Shown: positions 39,088-50,335 of the stretch, in pieces | Position numbering within the stretch: position 1 is the stretch's first letter | Layout: every line of letters begins with the position of its first letter | From: Varroa destructor | Lineage: Eukaryota > Arthropoda > Arachnida > Mesostigmata > Varroidae | Length of the DNA: 64,000 bases | Direction of reading: 5' to 3' | NCBI RefSeq assembly: GCF_002443255.2 | Contig: NW_019211456.1 | Coordinates: 24,483,061 to 24,547,060 of the forward strand | Translations under genes and position numbers: made by a program | Notes under the pieces: model-generated | Told to the model about the DNA's origin: nothing | Database searches by the model: none | Seen by the model: the letters and a program-made list of their open reading frames with translations, nothing else

Positions 39088-41312
39088 GCACAGCAAACGC
39101 GGTAAGGGTTTAAACTCAGTAAATAAGAGGTAACATAAGCGAAATAGGCAGCGGAGATATTATCATTTGCTTAAAGGCCACCTAATCAAGGAGTCTACCT
39201 CAGCTTACTAGCATTTCTATTATATATGATATATGGATGGTCTGCATACCTTATATATTATAGGTGGCCTCAAGTAGAAAAGAGAAAGCTGCGCCTTGTA
39301 TTCGCCTTGGCCTAAACATTTACAGTGAATCTGTGGTTAGAGTTCGCCAACGTGCACACATGCAGGCACGATATATGTCGACGAAGCACGATCATTTTTG
39401 GACAGAATATCCAGCGAAGAGTGTTTTCGTCATCTGGAAATTAGCGGACGGACATCACCGAACGCTCGGTAATAAATGCTTATAGAAGCATCGGAAAAAT
39501 GGGTTGTTTCTCTGTTGTTTTTGGCGGGTGAATTAGCAAGGCTCATTTAAACAGCGAAACAGAAATTCCAACCATACAGCAATCAGGAACAGGTTTAAAT
39601 CTGTTAAAAAGAAAAAAGAAACACAGTGCTACGAAGGAGAAAAGTAAAAATATTCTAGGAAAATATATGAATGAGATAAAGAAAAAGCTGAATTTCGGTG
39701 GCGGTATAATGCAAAACGCATCTATCAGAAAAGTCATTATCAATAGATATCTTTTCCTGCCACTAGCCGCGTCTATGGCGGGTCATCTTGACAGGTCACC
39801 TACGGAAGACCTGACGGAAAAAAGCCGAAGTTTGAATATCAGCACTCTTTGCTTTTATTTTTTATTTTTGCATTGTCAAATTTTACGCGTGCGAAAAAAA
39901 AAAAACATTTCATCTTGAGCAAGGTCAAAATAGCTTCATGTATTAAAGCTTAGTAACTCTACAGACCTGATGGTATAGGGGACGCATCGAGTTTTGTCAA
40001 CGAAGGCCGGAATATTGCGGGCTCTGTTCAGCAGAAAATGCCACAACCCTAATTGTCAAGGTCATACTTTCTCTACGCTCCGCTCTTAATTTTTCTCATA
40101 TAAGCGATAGAGAAAAAATATGATTCTGCGATGTTTAACAAACAACATCAGCAAAAATGGATTAAACCCGTGAGGGAATCGACTTTCAATGATCTTTTCT
40201 GGGGACGTTATTAGCGCCCCGTTCCGATGGGTAAATCATTTTAGACAGCATCCTGCGGCAAATATACTGTAACAAGCTGTTTTGAAGAACCTCCGCATAC
40301 TTGATGATAGCAAGGTAATCCTTCCGATTGTAAGCAGGAGTGATTTCTACTGAAACCGACTGAATTAATTCGCGATGGCCACAAACACCGTTGTCTGAAT
40401 TAGTGCTTTACCTGTAGAAACCTATCGGTAAGTCTGTTGATCGGCGCTTCGCTAGCTTAGCTCAATATCTAATCGGTAAAGCGTCAGTGAGCTCCACTGA
40501 GTCCTTTTTGCAAGTTTTTAAAGTTCTTCTGCTTCAACGACGCTAGCAACAACAACCATCAGACGTCAGTTGCATTGGCATTACTATTATAATAGCTAAA
40601 TAGCGTTCCACGGCGAGGTGCATCCCCTTCCACATTTTGAGCTTATAGGTTTCACTATAAGAAAAATATGAGTCAAGTCAAAATGAGACCGCGCCACTGC
40701 GTCCACATTCTCATGAGATAGTGGACAATACGTCGATAACCATCTCTAGCTCTTCTTAAATAAAAGGTATTGTCAGCTCGAGAAGTTTTCAAAGTCAGAC
40801 AGAATAAAAGGCGCGATCACGTGTTTCGTTACACACGCATTGTTTTTATGAGGACTTTTTCATTATTGATCTGTATTTTCAACAGTTGGTTAATGCTTAT
40901 AGTTGTCCATTTTCATGATACAAACGCTTTTTCGTCACGTGAACAGTCGTGAATTCTATCCATGCTTCGGACCGACAAATATTGGCGCTTCATTGACTGT
41001 CGGGATTGAACTGTAGGTAGTTTATCCTACCCCGGCTTTTACTATATCCTTGACGAACCTTTGATAGGTGTTTAGAAGATTATTGCCGCGAATAGCACAA
41101 TATATACATCACACATAGAATCCAATTAGGGGCGAAGAGCAAACACATATTTGTACGTTCAGCAGATCTTTGCCGTCACCTCTAGCAGACGTTCAAGCCT
41201 ATACAGACGACATAGTTTACTGGCGATTACGCAACCTTTCGCTTATTACTTATTGACGCGCTTATCATTATTCTTCCAGTACTATGAGAAGTACTACTAA
41301 TAATGCGCTTAC

Positions 41313-41657
41313 CTATCGCGGCTGTTGTTATTGTCGCGATTGCTGTCATTGCGTTCACTTTTGATCACGAACTTTACTGTCGCTTGGGTAGTTCTCCCCA
41401 AGCTGACCCATCCCGCACAGCCATCACTTCTATTCATTTCTACTGTACCCTTGTTTAAGCTGACCCCCATCCCCCAACTGACCAACGCACTATATCCTGA
41501 GGAACAAAAGGCCTCGTTGTCAGTGCGTGTTACGACCATCATGTCGGTCTGATCGGCTCTTCGTGAAGTTTCAAATCTATTGCCACTGTCCTCGCTTGCT
41601 GCTGTTATTACTGCTGCTCGATGTTCGTCCATGTCGAATGACAATTATTACCAGTTG
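41313..41657 (-). CDS. Candidate exon with acceptor, ATG and donor
   Basis: On the minus strand TTTTGTTTACAG, ending at 41658, looks like a good splice acceptor, and AG|GTAAGC (exon end 41313) like a strong donor. An ATG at 41630-41632 opens a frame that runs about 106 codons and first meets a stop in the TAA of the donor itself, so the frame is open exactly as far as the putative junction (phase 2). The peptide is rich in Asp, Asn, Ser, Arg and Thr and has no domain I recognise. An in-frame TAA lies between acceptor and ATG, so this would be a start-codon exon with some 5' UTR, or a purely untranslated exon. The supporting signals are splice motifs only. Confidence 0.25.
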
Positions 41658-42116
41658 CTGTAAACAAAATTGCTTCTCTCTCTCGTCTCCCGTCTTTACT
41701 GCGAAATATCAAGCTAACCAGGCCAACCATCGCTGATTTTCGAATATTAGACGACGGCTGAGATAGATGCCGAGCTCGGACCGCATGCGGCTCTCTTCAT
41801 CTACCAATATACTGCAGGTCTGACTGTTTGTACGCACGTCTGTGTGTATGGGCATCTGTTGCTGGGGTAGTTGTCAGCGTTTAACCGACTACTAGACAGC
41901 GACAGGAACGCCGGCTCGTAATGGCGACTTTTTATTCACCGTTTTAGCATCCCCGCCCTTTTCCCTGTCGCGTTCTGTTCTATCGACAGCCTCAGATATT
42001 CCTTAAAGTTAACCAATCCATCATAGTCTTTCTAGATTAGACTCTCCAATCGTACCCTGACACAACACACACAACGAGCAAACTTGAACAAGAAATATAC
42101 TGCTTTTTCGTAATAC

Positions 42117-42311
42117 CTGTGGATATTGATCGACGTTTATTGGTTCGTTATTGCTCCTGTCAACTGTTTGTAGGCATAGATATAACACTTGAAAGCTACC
42201 GCGCTGGGTCGACAGCATTGCATAATCTGGGACCCACTGCCCCGCCCTCGTCGTCTGTGCTGGCACTTTTTTCTTGCTAGGACTACTGCGGCCATAACAG
42301 AAATCGCTCAT
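42117..42311 (-). CDS. Candidate upstream exon, 65 codons
   Basis: An ATG at 42309-42311 opens a 96-codon frame on the minus strand (to 42021). A CAG|GTATTA donor-like site at 42117 would end the exon after 65 codons in phase 0. GATTTGTTTTAG, ending about 22 bases upstream of the ATG, resembles an acceptor. It lies 460 bases upstream of the candidate exon at 41313-41657 on the same strand. No domain is recognised. The two might belong to one transcript, but a phase-0 join would give only about 26 further codons before a stop. Confidence 0.15.
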
Positions 42312-44655
42312 CTATGCTTGGATCGATCAAACTAAAACAAATCCACCGTAAGCGGCGTTGCCGTTCTGCACCTGCCTTAGATTAACTAATGCCACTAATA
42401 CAGCTATAACACTCAATTCTTTTCGAGGACCTATACAATTAACGAGATTGAGCCCTGCCCAAAGTGAAGGCCGAGCATGACCTGCTTCGTCTTTGTTTTC
42501 GTCATCCTTAAACTTTGATCGATGGCAAAAAACTTACGGGGAACAAGTCCGCTCGGTTGTGCTGCCAGCCAATGGTTATTTGCCGAACACTTACTGGACA
42601 TGTGGATGTCGATTACTGGACTGACCCAGAGAAGCGACGGAATTGAAAATGATACGGGGCAAAGGTAGAGAGCGGCTGCTACAATAAGGCCGTTTCATAA
42701 CCCGGAAACTTCGTCCACATCGTAGGAAAAGCACGCTTTATAAACGTGATCGGTAGAACCAGCTGAAATTGAAAAAAAAAGGTGCTAAGGTAAATTATCG
42801 TACATATTATTGTGCTCTAGCCGATGTTGTTCACCCGATTTCGATGTCAAGCTCAAAATCATAGCGGGAAGTACTGTATTCGGTAAATTGCTACCCTTGA
42901 AAACGATATAATAAACTTTTAGACCAGCTGCGATCTACCATGTCCCTGTAACGATTACTTAGTAGGGAACAATACGCATGTAGCTAATACAAAGGATTTT
43001 GGATTATACAAAGATCTTTAATTTGAACATCGTCGAAATTAAGTTATGTCTATGTGTAGCCAGAACTCGGCTACCAGCGTTTGTTGATCAACTTAACATG
43101 GTATGATGAAGCTACTGCCTGGCAGATTCATATAGGTTAAGACATATTTTCATGAATCGTAAACCATTAAAAAGATGGCCCAAAATATGATTCAGTTTAA
43201 GATGACACCCACAAAACGGGATCATGATGATAGGTTATTGGAATACAGCCGGCTAACCTGCATGTCACCTGTATGACCTTCACGGGACACAGTGCAGTGA
43301 AGTTTTTAAACTTCCATTGCCAATGGTTTAAATCTTTACCGTCTTCTGACGGAACCAACAAAAATTAAACGAAGACCCGTATTTACTGCCGGTAATTATT
43401 ACACCTGCACAATGGAAGACGATCAAACGTTCGTTCTCAATTGTGCTTAGCAAGGTTAATGTCTATTCCGTCAATTCGCGATATGCTATTTGAATTCAGC
43501 CTAAAGTCGATACTATATCAACAGAGCATTCGATATAAGGGGCTTAATTACGGAATGGCCTACTATAGCGTAATAAGATGTCAAGGGTCTATATAGATTT
43601 TTTTTTGTCCGTTAACTGGCCTCGGATCGTACAGCGGGGTCTGTTGCATTGTATGATGGATACAGGATTTGATTATTGTATCTGCAAATGTATATATGTA
43701 CTATCTACAACATTCTATACTATTCGGTACTATCTACCTAGAAAGAAGCCAAACAGGTTATATATATAACGAAGTTTAACAAGTAATAGCATAGTCATGC
43801 CGACATCGGTGGAATAATACCGTGAGGAACCAGTACACAGCTCCATTTACGCTTTTCGTGACCAAATAGACTATACGAGTGATACAGATTATATCTACAG
43901 TTGATATAGTAAATGTCGATTACATTTTTACTAACGAAAGCGTCAAATACTGTAGTTGAAATGGCCAGCAATCGACATCGGGCCATAGCAATGTAAGCGT
44001 ACGCTGAATACAAAAGTTTGAGAGTTGGTCTAATAGAATCTGTCTTTAGCCTAACGGACTGTAGCACATTAGATCGTCGACGCGTTCTAGCTCGTTTCGA
44101 TCCGTCTGCATAAGAAGGATCCCGTCGAAAGCTGCACCGTGCAGCCTAATAGTGCAAGGTCGTCGTTTCACTTAATTACAATGCGATCTAATAATAAATA
44201 GCAACGGTGATCTTTATGGACAAGGCGAAAATTGGTTAGTGTCATTGCGGTGCTCTATTGTCGTTCCATATAATGATAGACAAGAACGATGATGCAAATG
44301 AACGCTAAAACAAAAAACAGAAACTGGATAAGAAGGACAAACAAATATGGCTGGTACATTTTATTTCGGTAATACAATGATGCGTTTGATGTAATAAATC
44401 CGTGCTCTGCTCACAGTATCAGGTGCATAACGAAAACATGTCCCCTGAAACAATACCAATACCATAAGTTAAAAAAAATAAAAATTGGCATGTCTGGCTA
44501 AACTTAAAGGGCCGTACTTTAATTTGATGAGAGACATAATCAGATAACTTCCTCAGTCTGAGGTTAAGGAAATTTTAATGGGCACGAATAATATTATTGC
44601 AGGGATCAATCGGCTTCTTCAGAACTGCAGTACTTCACTCTGAAAAGTTCATCTC

Positions 44656-44678
44656 ATATATATATATATGTATATATG
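44656..44678. repeat. (AT)n microsatellite
   Basis: An AT run with one G interruption. Confidence 0.85.
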
Positions 44679-46043
44679 AACTGGTAAATTTGGAAATAAT
44701 AGCCCTAACATAAGATTTGAAAAGAGTCTCTTTATGTTTCCCTGGTTAACATATACATAATAATAGCAATAATGCACAAAAAGCAAATCTCAAGATTTGT
44801 CAATTTGTATAGCCATTTTTCCTATCACTTTTTGCGTACTGAAATAACGGTTGTCTCGCTTTTTCCTCAAAAACTTCCTTTAACTGTGAGTTGGAAAAAA
44901 TGCAAAAGGCCAATATAGCAGGTATTTATAAAAATGCAATTTATATCTACTGATACTTAGTAAAGTGATATCTACAGACATATACAAACACTGTTCACAA
45001 TGCACTTTATTCGTCAGCCAGAAAACAAGTTCAATCGTATCGTTATCAAATCGCCTCTGTCTCTAATAGAGATATGAAAATACCATTTAGAAATCTCATA
45101 CCTTAAGATAACCAGCATCGGTTGGCAAGTTCGTTGTCACGTACATCGGAGATTGATTAAAAAAATATGCCTCTGATGAACGACTAGTAGCTCTTAAGCT
45201 GCTCTATACTCGCGCTGTAGAACATGTGATCAAAAGCTGCTCCTAACAAACAGAAAACAAATCAAAATTAGGCTTTTGTTAAGAAGGAGCTAAGGTCTTT
45301 TTGTGTGTGTCATCGAACATATTAATGAGTTAGGCGGAGGTGCACCGTAGGTATACCACGTAATGATGAAAACGCCCACATAATACCAAAATATGCCATT
45401 TAGATTTGCAAGATAATTTATACTGAAACTATTTACTCACCAAAAGTAACTTTCTTCAATTTAAAGACCGATCTATATCAGGCACTTGGCAAGGCGGCAC
45501 CTAAATATTTATCCCTGTACATGTTCTTAAAGATCATTAGGCACGTTAGGTTAGGTTTATGTCACCGTAGCTATACAAAGTAACGATTAAGGTAATGAGA
45601 ATAAGTTATATCTGAGGCCACCAATTACAATCGAATGGGTTAAGTAAGGTTACTGGCCACCACATATTTTAAATCTAGCCAAATCAAATTGTGTCCAGCA
45701 AAGAACGGCATAGTTTCGAAGGACGATGCGCAGCACTAAGAGACATGATTTTACCAGTCAATGGAAATTCTCCGACTAGACAAGATCCATTCCCATCGTG
45801 CTACAAATTTACGTTTAACGTTTGATTCAGTGCTGCTCGAAGGTTTAGGTTTGGTCCTAATAGGGTATTGGCAAATAAGCTACATTTACGTACTGTTCAA
45901 TTGCGGTATCTACATATACCGGATACGAATCAGCTTTGCTGTTGCACGTACCTTTACCAGATTCACTTGGACAACTATATTGGATAGTACGCTTGTGTCG
46001 GACAACGGAATAAAAAAATGTTTCAACTAAACCCAAGGTCGTA

Positions 46044-46648
46044 ATGGCGCTAGTGACGAATTTCAGGCCACTGCAGTAGATCGAGGTGTAATAAATTACG
46101 ATGCTATTTTTTCTTATATGAAAGTTATATCATCTTTTAGGATCGAGGACGTTTACGAAGAAGAGCTTCCTTGTGCTCTGGCTACCTTCACAGACCTGTT
46201 ATATCTGATAGTAAAGGATGCCTCATCGATAAGCTGTTTAACCTTCATTCAACATAAAACCTTAGAAACTTGACATTAGTAGTATCCGCGAAACATAAAG
46301 TAAATGTGAAATCACGAAGCATCCAAATCCCAATGTAACGATGATGCCGTATATTTGACATATATACAGACGACTTTGATGGCCACCTGAGTCAGTGGGC
46401 AATACCCATTGAAACATACAAATTCAAGCATGTCTTCTAATAACTAATACCGAGTACGCCTACACAGATACCGTTCACAGATATCATTGAATACTTCGTG
46501 TTGAGCTTCCGTATTAACAGATGGCGCTAGCCGTTAAAACTGTTTACTTCCATTGAGTCGGTTGTCGATAATAAACAAAGCTGCGCGTCTGTCCTGTATA
46601 TGGCGCTAAAAATTCGCAGATAAACGCTTAATGTTGTCTTATGGCGCT
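46044..46648 (+). promoter_or_regulatory. Cluster of four ATGGCGCT motifs
   Basis: The octamer ATGGCGCT occurs on the plus strand at 46044, 46521, 46600 and 46641. The copy at 46521 lies in CAGATGGCGCTAGC, which contains AGATGGCGC and resembles the core of the CTCF recognition sequence known from animals. Two more copies, in the reverse orientation, are the only others I noticed in the window (39002 and 60589). The cluster is directly visible; an insulator or regulatory role is inference. Confidence 0.3.
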
Positions 46649-46665
46649 TGACGACATATTTGAAA

Positions 46666-46681
46666 ATATATATATATATAA
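46666..46681. repeat. (TA)n microsatellite
   Basis: About eight TA units. Confidence 0.85.
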
Positions 46682-47150
46682 GATATGTAAAACGAGCGCT
46701 GATGTACGATCAAATATTTAGAGCTTTACTTCAGATTCTGTATTGTATCAGACGACGAAACGAAATGTGTGTACGCAATATTTCAAATCTAAATCACCTC
46801 ACAAGCAGATACTATATGTCATTAGGCTTAGGATATAAACATGTTGCTACTACATTGCTGGACTATCCTCGCGATGTGAAGTGCTTACCTATGGGCACTC
46901 TATTGAGTTCGTCCGTGAATTTAATGTCTCACTTTCTTTGTTCTGGAGTCACAACAACTTTATTATTGATCAGTTTGTATTTGCTGACAGAATATCCAGT
47001 TCTCATAACTGTCGTTATAATTAGTTACTTTAGGTTAGTTACTATGAGCAACTGGCTCGTCGCGTTCACTTCAAGCAAGTGTATATCGTTTGATAAAGTT
47101 AATGAATACCTGTGATTTTCCTCAGCGTTGTTTTTTAGTAATATTCTATG

Positions 47151-47171
47151 TTATATATATGTATATATATT
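47151..47171. repeat. (TA)n microsatellite
   Basis: A TA run with one G interruption. Confidence 0.8.
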
Positions 47172-47883
47172 CCTTAGTAAAGGCAAGCGAGTTCTTTAGC
47201 TTTCGTAAGGTCATAAATGAGGTTGATTTTACGTAGCAAAAAAATGCAGTCTTGTCGTTTTTTGCTTGAAACACGATGTTGGATTTTCAACAATACAGCA
47301 TTAAATGTCACTGAAATTGTTTAGGTCACAAAAAGCTGTTTTAGGTTGTACAGCTAAGGTGAGGGTCATTTTTATGGTTGAGAAAGTATTTACAACAATT
47401 TAGAAAATGCACGTGGCACTAAAAACATCTGTCCATAGTCGTCGCATAGCTGGCCACACCTGTCTACAATACCCGCTACTATACCGTAGAGTATCATTTG
47501 TTCATGGACTTCACAATATGAGGTTCTAAAAATAAAGGTGGGTAAGTCACATTTAGTGGACCAGTTTACAATATGATGATTTATAATACACCTTTTATAT
47601 TATCATTCTTCATCAAGTTAATTGGGCATCGAATTAATCTTACGACGCTCGCCATATTTGTCTTTGATCCTGTTTTACCTTTATTAGGTGCCGAAAATGT
47701 GCACATTGACAACGTAGCCGTAATGACATCGAGTAATTATACCCCTGTTTCGCACGCTGATTGTTAATCGATAAGCAAAAGCACAGTATTGTAACCGAGA
47801 CCTCATGTGTATTTATCAAGTGTTTATAATAGGGAGCCATTTGATTCGTCGTCTTACTTGTATCGTCTGCTCTCTCTTTGTCT

Positions 47884-47926
<43 letters not shown>

Positions 47927-47955
47927 GGAGGGAGGGAGGGAGGGAGAGAGAGAGA
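47884..47955. repeat. Compound microsatellite (TA)n(GA)n(GGGA)n(GA)n
   Basis: About 12 TA units, then GA units to about 47926, about five GGGA units, then GA again to about 47955. One strand is purely purine after the TA block. The open frames through it (Tyr-Ile and Arg-Glu or Leu-Ser repeats) are products of the repeat. Confidence 0.95.
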
Positions 47956-49772
47956 ATTTTGTTTTGGTGACGGTAGTGTCATCGCGTACCTGGTATGGAT
48001 ATACCAATATTTTAAGTTGAATATGTTTAACCAACTGTCTAAGCCGTAGCATCGACTTTGCCTTTGAAGAGTCGACAACAACGTTGTATTATGAACGGTT
48101 TATTAACGAGTGATGCGCCACATAAACGAAAAAATAAGTTGACCTTATCTTTGTTGCGGTGCTGCTACAAAAGAGCTAAGTTTGCCTGTTAAGCTGTCCA
48201 AGCGTCATTGGAGATAAATATCTGCATTACACTAACGTCAATTAAGCGTATGCAGTATGGGACGTTTTTTTATGGCATATCGGGACATACATGCTGCACA
48301 GTTTGTTCTCAAGTTATCTAACAGTATTCATGTCTTCATGTTCACATTTAAGATAGCAAGAACATTCTTCCCAATATAGTCAGTCCTCCCATCCCCCTGA
48401 ATCAGCAAATCTTCATCCAGCGTTTATCCATGAAACCATTAGAAGCCATTTCCACCCCAATCGGCTCGCGTGGGAAGTAAGAAGCGGAGGCCAGACCTTA
48501 TAACTTGCCCGATTCGTCCCGAATCGCCTCTTTGTAATGATAATTGTTTCTGTCTTAGTTTCACTTAGTTCGTGGCACACAAAGCTGAAGTGCTGAGATC
48601 CTAGAGAAACAATGTTCTCTAAGAGTAGTTTTAGAACTGGATATTATAAAGGCTTTAAATCATGCAGTAATTGAAAAGCTTGAGACGTCGAGGAGCTGTT
48701 CGTAACTTTCCAACAAAAAATACGAAATTTTAAGAATGATTTACGCTATCTGTCAGTAATGGGATGCCTGGCTTGATGAAATGCCGCAAGTTTGTGTAAT
48801 TTATCAACTTCGCCATATATAGTAATGTTTTCATTAAAAACCATGACTTTTCTTTTAACTTATTACAGATGTGCTTTAATTAGTCGATATCGTATTGAAG
48901 CAAAATTTCGATTGCAGCATAGAGAAAAAAGGAAATTTCCGTCAATGTTGAATGTCGAACAGCCACCTTAACTGCTGTTAGTGTAGACATAATCGACGTT
49001 CCACAACATTACTTGTAACGTTTTATGACGTGAATTTTCGTGATTCATTATAGATATTTACAAAAAAAAAGATAGACTTTAATTGCTTTACATCAATAAT
49101 AAAGCTATCACTAATTATAATCAAATCATCGTTACTTAGAGTTATAACCGAGCATTTTATCAAACCTTTCAAAAGCAAATTGATTCCCGCGGCATATAGC
49201 ATAACTAAAACTTCCAAATTAAACTTCTTAAAACAATAGGTAAGCGAAGTGTCCTACGTGTATAGTAAGGGTATAAAATTAGGGTATAAAAAAAGCGGCA
49301 GGCTATATTTCATTTTTTCTATATAACTAATGGTGTATTCCGGTTAGTTACGATAACGCTAGTCCTGGTTTCAACCAGTACCAGAACCAATTTGATCGAA
49401 AAAAGTATTGATATTATCGAAATGCCAGATGGTCCGACATTTGGTAAAATATCGTTCATTAATTGTATACCTTTACTGTTGGGTTGTCTCTATTTTAGAC
49501 TAAAGGAAAGATGTTTACATGCTTTGAGTGATAGCCAGACCGATGGCGTTCGATAATTACGCTGATCTGAACAAATCGATACTTTATTTTATGACTTGGT
49601 GATAGAACACGAAAAATGATTTACGATAAACTTTAATGTATAAAGCGCAATCGAGATACATCGTTGTGAATAAGTACTCTTTTGTGTAAAATAGTGATAC
49701 TCCACAATGCGAATAAAGGATCAATATCTCAGACTTTTAGTTTTTTTACTTATGTTATCGTCGAAACATAAC

Positions 49773-49789
49773 AAAAAAAAAAAAAAAAA
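49773..49789. repeat. Poly(A) run of 17
   Basis: Seventeen A followed by TATATA. A mononucleotide repeat; no element body is recognised next to it. Confidence 0.8.
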
Positions 49790-50251
49790 TATATAATCGC
49801 CAAAAAAATTATTTTTTTTCAATCCTATTCAGAGTTTACAGTGTTATTTCACTTACTCACAATAATCGTCTATAAGATACTCTCAAATACTTGATTCCAA
49901 CATCTTGCGGATCGAATGAAATCGTTGTATCAGTTATAAGAATGCCTACATTTTATTAACGTGCACCTAAGCTAGATCACTGGTATTTTTAACATTAAAT
50001 ATAAGTATATTACAGAATTAATATTTTATTCGTATCGATTAAGCTCTACGATAGTTGCAATTAGGAATAGTAAAATTATGTATTTTTGTAGTTATTCAAG
50101 CTTTATCAATCCGGTGCTTATTATTATCACCATTTTACCAAACATAGCTCGGTTTAAAGACTCTGCAGATGACGATGATGGCCGCCCTGAGAGCTGTATG
50201 GCTCGCTTATTGAATCAGTTGTTTGGGCAATAATAGAAGCCCCTCACCCAA

Positions 50252-50324
50252 GCTTCGGTAGCGCAGTAGGCAGCGCGTCAGTCTCATAATCTGAAGGTCG
50301 TGAGTTCGATCCTCACCCGAGGCA
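50252..50324 (+). tRNA. tRNA-Met (elongator, anticodon CAU)
   Basis: A complete 73-base cloverleaf. The 7-bp acceptor stem pairs GCTTCGG with CCGAGGC, including a U3-G70 wobble where the common metazoan elongator tRNA-Met has a standard pair. The D-stem GCGC/GCGC is followed by an anticodon stem (TCAGT/TCTGA) holding the loop CTCATAA, with CAT at 50285-50287. The T arm contains the GTTCGATCC B box at 50304-50312, and the discriminator base is A. There is no intron. The sequence as a whole closely matches animal elongator tRNA-Met, not initiator. It is transcribed by Pol III from its internal A and B boxes and ends at the T run at 50330. It stands alone, with no other tRNA gene in the window. 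No 3' CCA is encoded, as expected for a nuclear gene. Confidence 0.97.
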
Positions 50325-50329
50325 AAAAC

Positions 50330-50335
50330 TTTTTT
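50330..50335 (+). terminator. RNA polymerase III terminator of tRNA-Met
   Basis: A run of six T starts six bases after the last tRNA base, the usual Pol III stop signal. Confidence 0.9.

Larger units (their letters stand above)
37295..41312. other. Gene-poor region
   Basis: Contains (TA)n runs at 37376-37391 and 39073-39087 and a GGC/AGC tract at 38737-38757. Open frames do not exceed about 83 codons and match nothing known. Confidence 0.5.
42320..50251. other. Gene-poor region left of the tRNA
   Basis: AT-rich, with several (TA)n runs, a compound purine-rich microsatellite at 47884-47955, and four copies of ATGGCGCT between 46044 and 46648. An ATG-started open frame of 137 codons at 46702-47115 plus has a long hydrophobic stretch near its C-terminus, but it follows a (TA)n tract and matches no family I recognise. 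No gene is supported. Confidence 0.45.

Noticed and set aside
41570..41657. Short minus-strand reading with an RHG motif, like histidine phosphatases
   Set aside because: The frame from the putative acceptor gives a hydrophobic strand followed by RHGRT but then runs into Ser/Asn repeats and a stop after about 26 codons. None of the other conserved parts of the family are present, so it is most likely coincidence.
46702..47115. 137-codon frame with a possible membrane segment
   Set aside because: It directly follows a (TA)n repeat, has AT-driven hydrophobic composition and matches no receptor or transporter signature that I can name.
47805..48081. Frames with Tyr-Ile, Arg-Glu and Leu-Ser repeats
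   Set aside because: These are translations of the compound microsatellite.
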